NCBI GenBank assembly: GCA_902729315.2
Contig: LR746268.1
Location: forward strand, 651,001 to 715,000
DNA: 64,000 nucleotides
Reading direction: 5' to 3'
Source: Spirodela intermedia
Taxonomy: Eukaryota; Streptophyta; Magnoliopsida; Alismatales; Araceae
This document shows, piece after piece, positions 61,801 to 64,000 of the stretch; positions within the stretch are counted from its first letter, which is position 1; the number at the start of each line of letters is the position of its first letter. The notes below the pieces were generated by a model. That model ran no database searches. It was not told the origin of the DNA and saw only the letters and a list, made by a program, of their open reading frames with translations. A program made the position numbers and the translations under genes.

Positions 61801-63974
61801 TAGGATGAAGCTCATTGGGTTTTTGTGGGAGAGGCTATTCTTCACTTGAAAATTTTCTTGATTGTATCGTGGAATCTTGTCATCTTTGCTCATTCGACGA
61901 TGATGTTCAACCTCTCCTATTATTTTGCATGCAGTCTCAATGCAAGATGTTAGTACATCCCTGTTCTCTGAGAAACTGAGGGATAAAGAATTGACAGTAA
62001 GGACTAGTGAAGCTCAGGGAGAGGCCTTGATGGTAGAGGACCAAAAGGAAGGTAGTCAAGAAATACTAAATGATTCCAGACCCAGGTCAAAGAACAAGTC
62101 AGCATTTGCAATTACGGCCACAGTAGTGTCACATCCTAGCTAGTTTTAAATTGGAAAGTAAATAAAAAAAGATGAAAGAAAGATCATAAAAAGAAAATTC
62201 TTCTGAAGTGTTGTGCTTGGCACAGCTGCAGGTGCTATGTGCCTGCAGGCCTCCTCTGGTCCAGCATCCGCCTCTAGTGGCTTCCCTCCTCACATCATCG
62301 TGAGGAAGGTCGGTCTCCTCACTTCCCCTCAGCCTGTCTCGTAGCTGCAGTGCGCACAGCATCTGCAGCATTGGGGCGTCTCCTTCCACTGGAGCGTCAT
62401 GCACGGCCATGATGCCAAGTGTGGTGTCTCCGTGTATGAGGGGCATCCCCTTGCATGGTGCAGTCCGAGCACGTGGCAGCCCTGCCACAGTGGGCTGCCT
62501 TCTGCTGCTCACAGGTACTGTGAAATCCAATGATGAAGTCTAGTTCTCTACCCATTAGTTGATGGCATAGTTACGCTGCTTGTCTGTGACATTCCGTGTA
62601 AGCTGATGATAGTCTGTGTTCAATAAAGGCTTGGAATTAGGCGTGGAGGATCTTGCACACTGGTCCATCAGTATAATTTCCTATGTTATAAATAGCTTCC
62701 ACAATATACTCGACTTTTGTGAGAAGGAGAATCGTTGGAGCGTTTGTTCTAATTGTTCGTTCTTGTGAGATTTGATAGATAGTATACCTGTTGTCGTGAT
62801 GTACTTAAGAAATAAACCTTGTATACTGTACATGTTGGCAGATATGCCCTCCTGTTTCTTATATGCCCACGTCTATGTCAGTATGTCTAGAATTTTCTAG
62901 GGATCTGGTATAAATACTGGACCTTGCTCTCCTTGTAATAATTTTTTCAATCAATAAAGATATTCTCTCTCCATGGGTGCTGAGGTTTCTATCAGCGCAC
63001 CAGATCATGAGTCAGACTGACTACAATAGCCCATATTAGGTGATTGATGACAACATCCAATTCAGATGTATGATTAAAGTGGATCTGGCTATGTACTGGA
63101 AGAATATTGGGTTAGCTGATAGTGTATTTACTTGTGCATTTTAGCAGATTAAATATTGGGTAGAGTAAGACTCTTTTTTATAGTTTTGACAGATGTGATG
63201 GTTACTTGAAGCTTTTTTTAGTAAATAAGAGTTGGGACAATGTTGATTGTTTTTCTTTGTTTCCTGTTTAATTCATTTGAGATTTTTTTCATATCGTTTC
63301 TCTTATATTTGTTACGATGAGGAGAAAAAATCATCTTCATACATTCTTAGTTTCTCATAAAATTGGAGGGAAAACGACAATAAGAGTTTAAATATTGGTC
63401 AGTTTGAATAATCTCTCTTTTGCGATTGGTTGTCAAAAAATCAAACTACACTGATCTTCTAGAAAAGGATCAAGTGAATATTGCATTGGAAATATTTTAC
63501 TACGTACTTTGATTCTTAACCAGTTCCTGTTAAGTGGTGCTTGAAATTATATCATGGTCTTCGTTTTCTAACATTGGTGATTAAGATAAATTTCCAGTGG
63601 ATAAAGGTTCGTATCCAACACTTTGATTCTGGATGTCCTGTTGTATCTTTTTTTTATTGTGTGTATATTTTATTTTCTATAGTGAATCTTGGAGAGCCAT
63701 TTCCTTCTACAGTGTTGAGAATCAAGATGGTAATTTGACAATTTCATGCTATGCATGCAGGATTATTGGAAGCACTATCTCATCTGCATATTCTACTGTT
63801 TGTCAAATGCGCCCAGAAAACTCTGATACATCATTTGCTTCTTCCTCTGATGCCATGGAATCGTCCAATGTATCTTTACACTCCAGCTCCTTTGTAGATC
63901 TTCCTAAGGAGCTTTTTCAGATGCTCACTGTTGCTGGACCATTTCTCTATCGTGATTCGCTACTATTGCAGAAG
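49871..63974 (+). CDS. THO2: THO complex subunit 2, N-terminal 464 codons (14 exons), continues past the window
   Basis: Exons: 49871-50005, 50111-50236, 52142-52183, 52709-52768, 52886-52948, 53131-53211, 54830-54901, 54983-55030, 55184-55252, 55347-55480, 57914-57989, 58263-58453, 60949-61029 and 63761-63974. All junctions keep phase and use GT..AG. The translation matches the conserved start of plant THO2: FLYELCWAMVRGDLPLQKF, MPGEYRTRLVKM, KWLVESALVPCRLFQERCE, VRVNTRLLYQQTKFNLLREE, GHFDLDPNRVFDI, SHASQILGFKFQYYQRMDV, KIGKINLAATGKDL, MGFLSVDDWYHAKILFDAL and DLPKELFQML. THO2 is the large scaffold (about 1,800 residues in plants) of the nuclear THO/TREX complex, which packages nascent mRNA for export, limits R-loops and supports small-RNA production. 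Exon 14 is followed by a GT donor at 63975, so the rest lies to the right. Introns reach 2.7 kb. The 105-nt intron 1 has no stop and is divisible by three. Confidence 0.94.
61934..62143 (+). pseudogene. Copia-type gag fragment in THO2 intron 13
   Basis: The open stretch ending at 62143 reads VSMQDVSTSLFSEKLRDKEL, then SEAQGEALMVEDQ and a basic SRPRSKNKS tail. This matches the layout of plant Copia gag just before the zinc knuckle (a VTxxLLxEExRRK helix, EALV, then an R/S/K-rich linker). The knuckle itself and all pol domains are absent. It is a fragment in sense orientation with THO2 and inside its intron. Confidence 0.45.
62160..63010 (+). mobile_element. Probable retroelement remnant with LTR-like end in THO2 intron 13
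   Basis: A GC-rich island (62210-62530) unlike its AT-rich surroundings is followed by LTR-like features: TATAAATACTGG at about 62910, AATAAAGATATTCTCTCTCC at about 62955, then TATCAGCGC at about 62992, which resembles the initiator-Met primer-binding site (TATCAGAGC) found after Copia LTRs. With gag debris on the left, the order is rearranged. Ends and target-site duplications were not found. Confidence 0.3.
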
Positions 63975-64000
63975 GTATTTCAGCTGTCCATTCAATTTAT

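Noticed and set aside
1-64000. CRISPR arrays, bacterial operons or phage-like systems
   Set aside because: No regularly spaced palindromic repeats, no Shine-Dalgarno-linked gene strings; all real genes are spliced plant nuclear genes.
1-64000. Known plant microRNA precursors
   Set aside because: I looked by eye for common conserved mature sequences (such as the miR156, 160, 166, 172, 319 and 396 families) on the strands and saw none; GA-rich tracts only loosely resemble miR529/535-type sequences. A proper search was not possible.

Overview
This is nuclear DNA from a flowering plant. It holds five recognisable genes: spliced genes with GT..AG introns, plant-specific families (GARP/KANADI, EAR-type single C2H2 finger, TMK receptor kinase), AT-rich spacers and a very heavy load of (GA)n/(CT)n microsatellites. 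The KANADI exon 1, ZFP and TMK coding sequences are rich in G/C at third positions, while THO2 is not. That split is common in monocots, but the clade cannot be fixed from this window alone.

Layout. 1-5.9 kb: AT-rich spacer with no gene. 6.7-10.5 kb, minus strand: a complete six-exon KANADI transcription factor gene with GA/CT repeats in its introns and leader. 10.5-28.5 kb: long non-coding stretch; its 14-23.4 kb part is GC-richer and crowded with (GA)n tracts, followed by a ~73-bp-monomer minisatellite at 23.8-24.4 kb and one possible orphan exon. 28.5-31.2 kb, plus strand: a seven-exon low-molecular-weight purple acid phosphatase preceded by a ~180-bp-period duplication. 31.2-40.4 kb: mostly AT-rich spacer with a possible snRNA-type promoter near 37.3 kb. 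42.0-42.6 kb, plus: intronless C2H2/EAR zinc-finger gene. 43.7-47.9 kb, plus: two-exon TMK-type LRR receptor kinase. 49.9 kb to the right edge, plus: the first 14 coding exons of THO2 (THO/TREX subunit), continuing beyond the window, with Copia debris in its last complete intron.

Functionally these are independent nuclear genes, not an operon. KANADI (organ polarity), the ZFP (EAR repressor) and TMK (cell-surface auxin and growth signalling) are regulatory; THO2 is a housekeeping mRNP export factor; the phosphatase is a secreted or vacuolar hydrolase. All exon models were built by eye from splice signals, reading phase and remembered family conservation; no database search was run. I did not find a convincing undescribed system. 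The most unusual items are an in-frame 105-nt first THO2 intron that would encode a membrane-spanning segment if retained, a triplicated splice-donor motif in KANADI, a uORF overlapping the phosphatase start, and GGCCC-rich segments that repeatedly sit beside (GA)n tracts.
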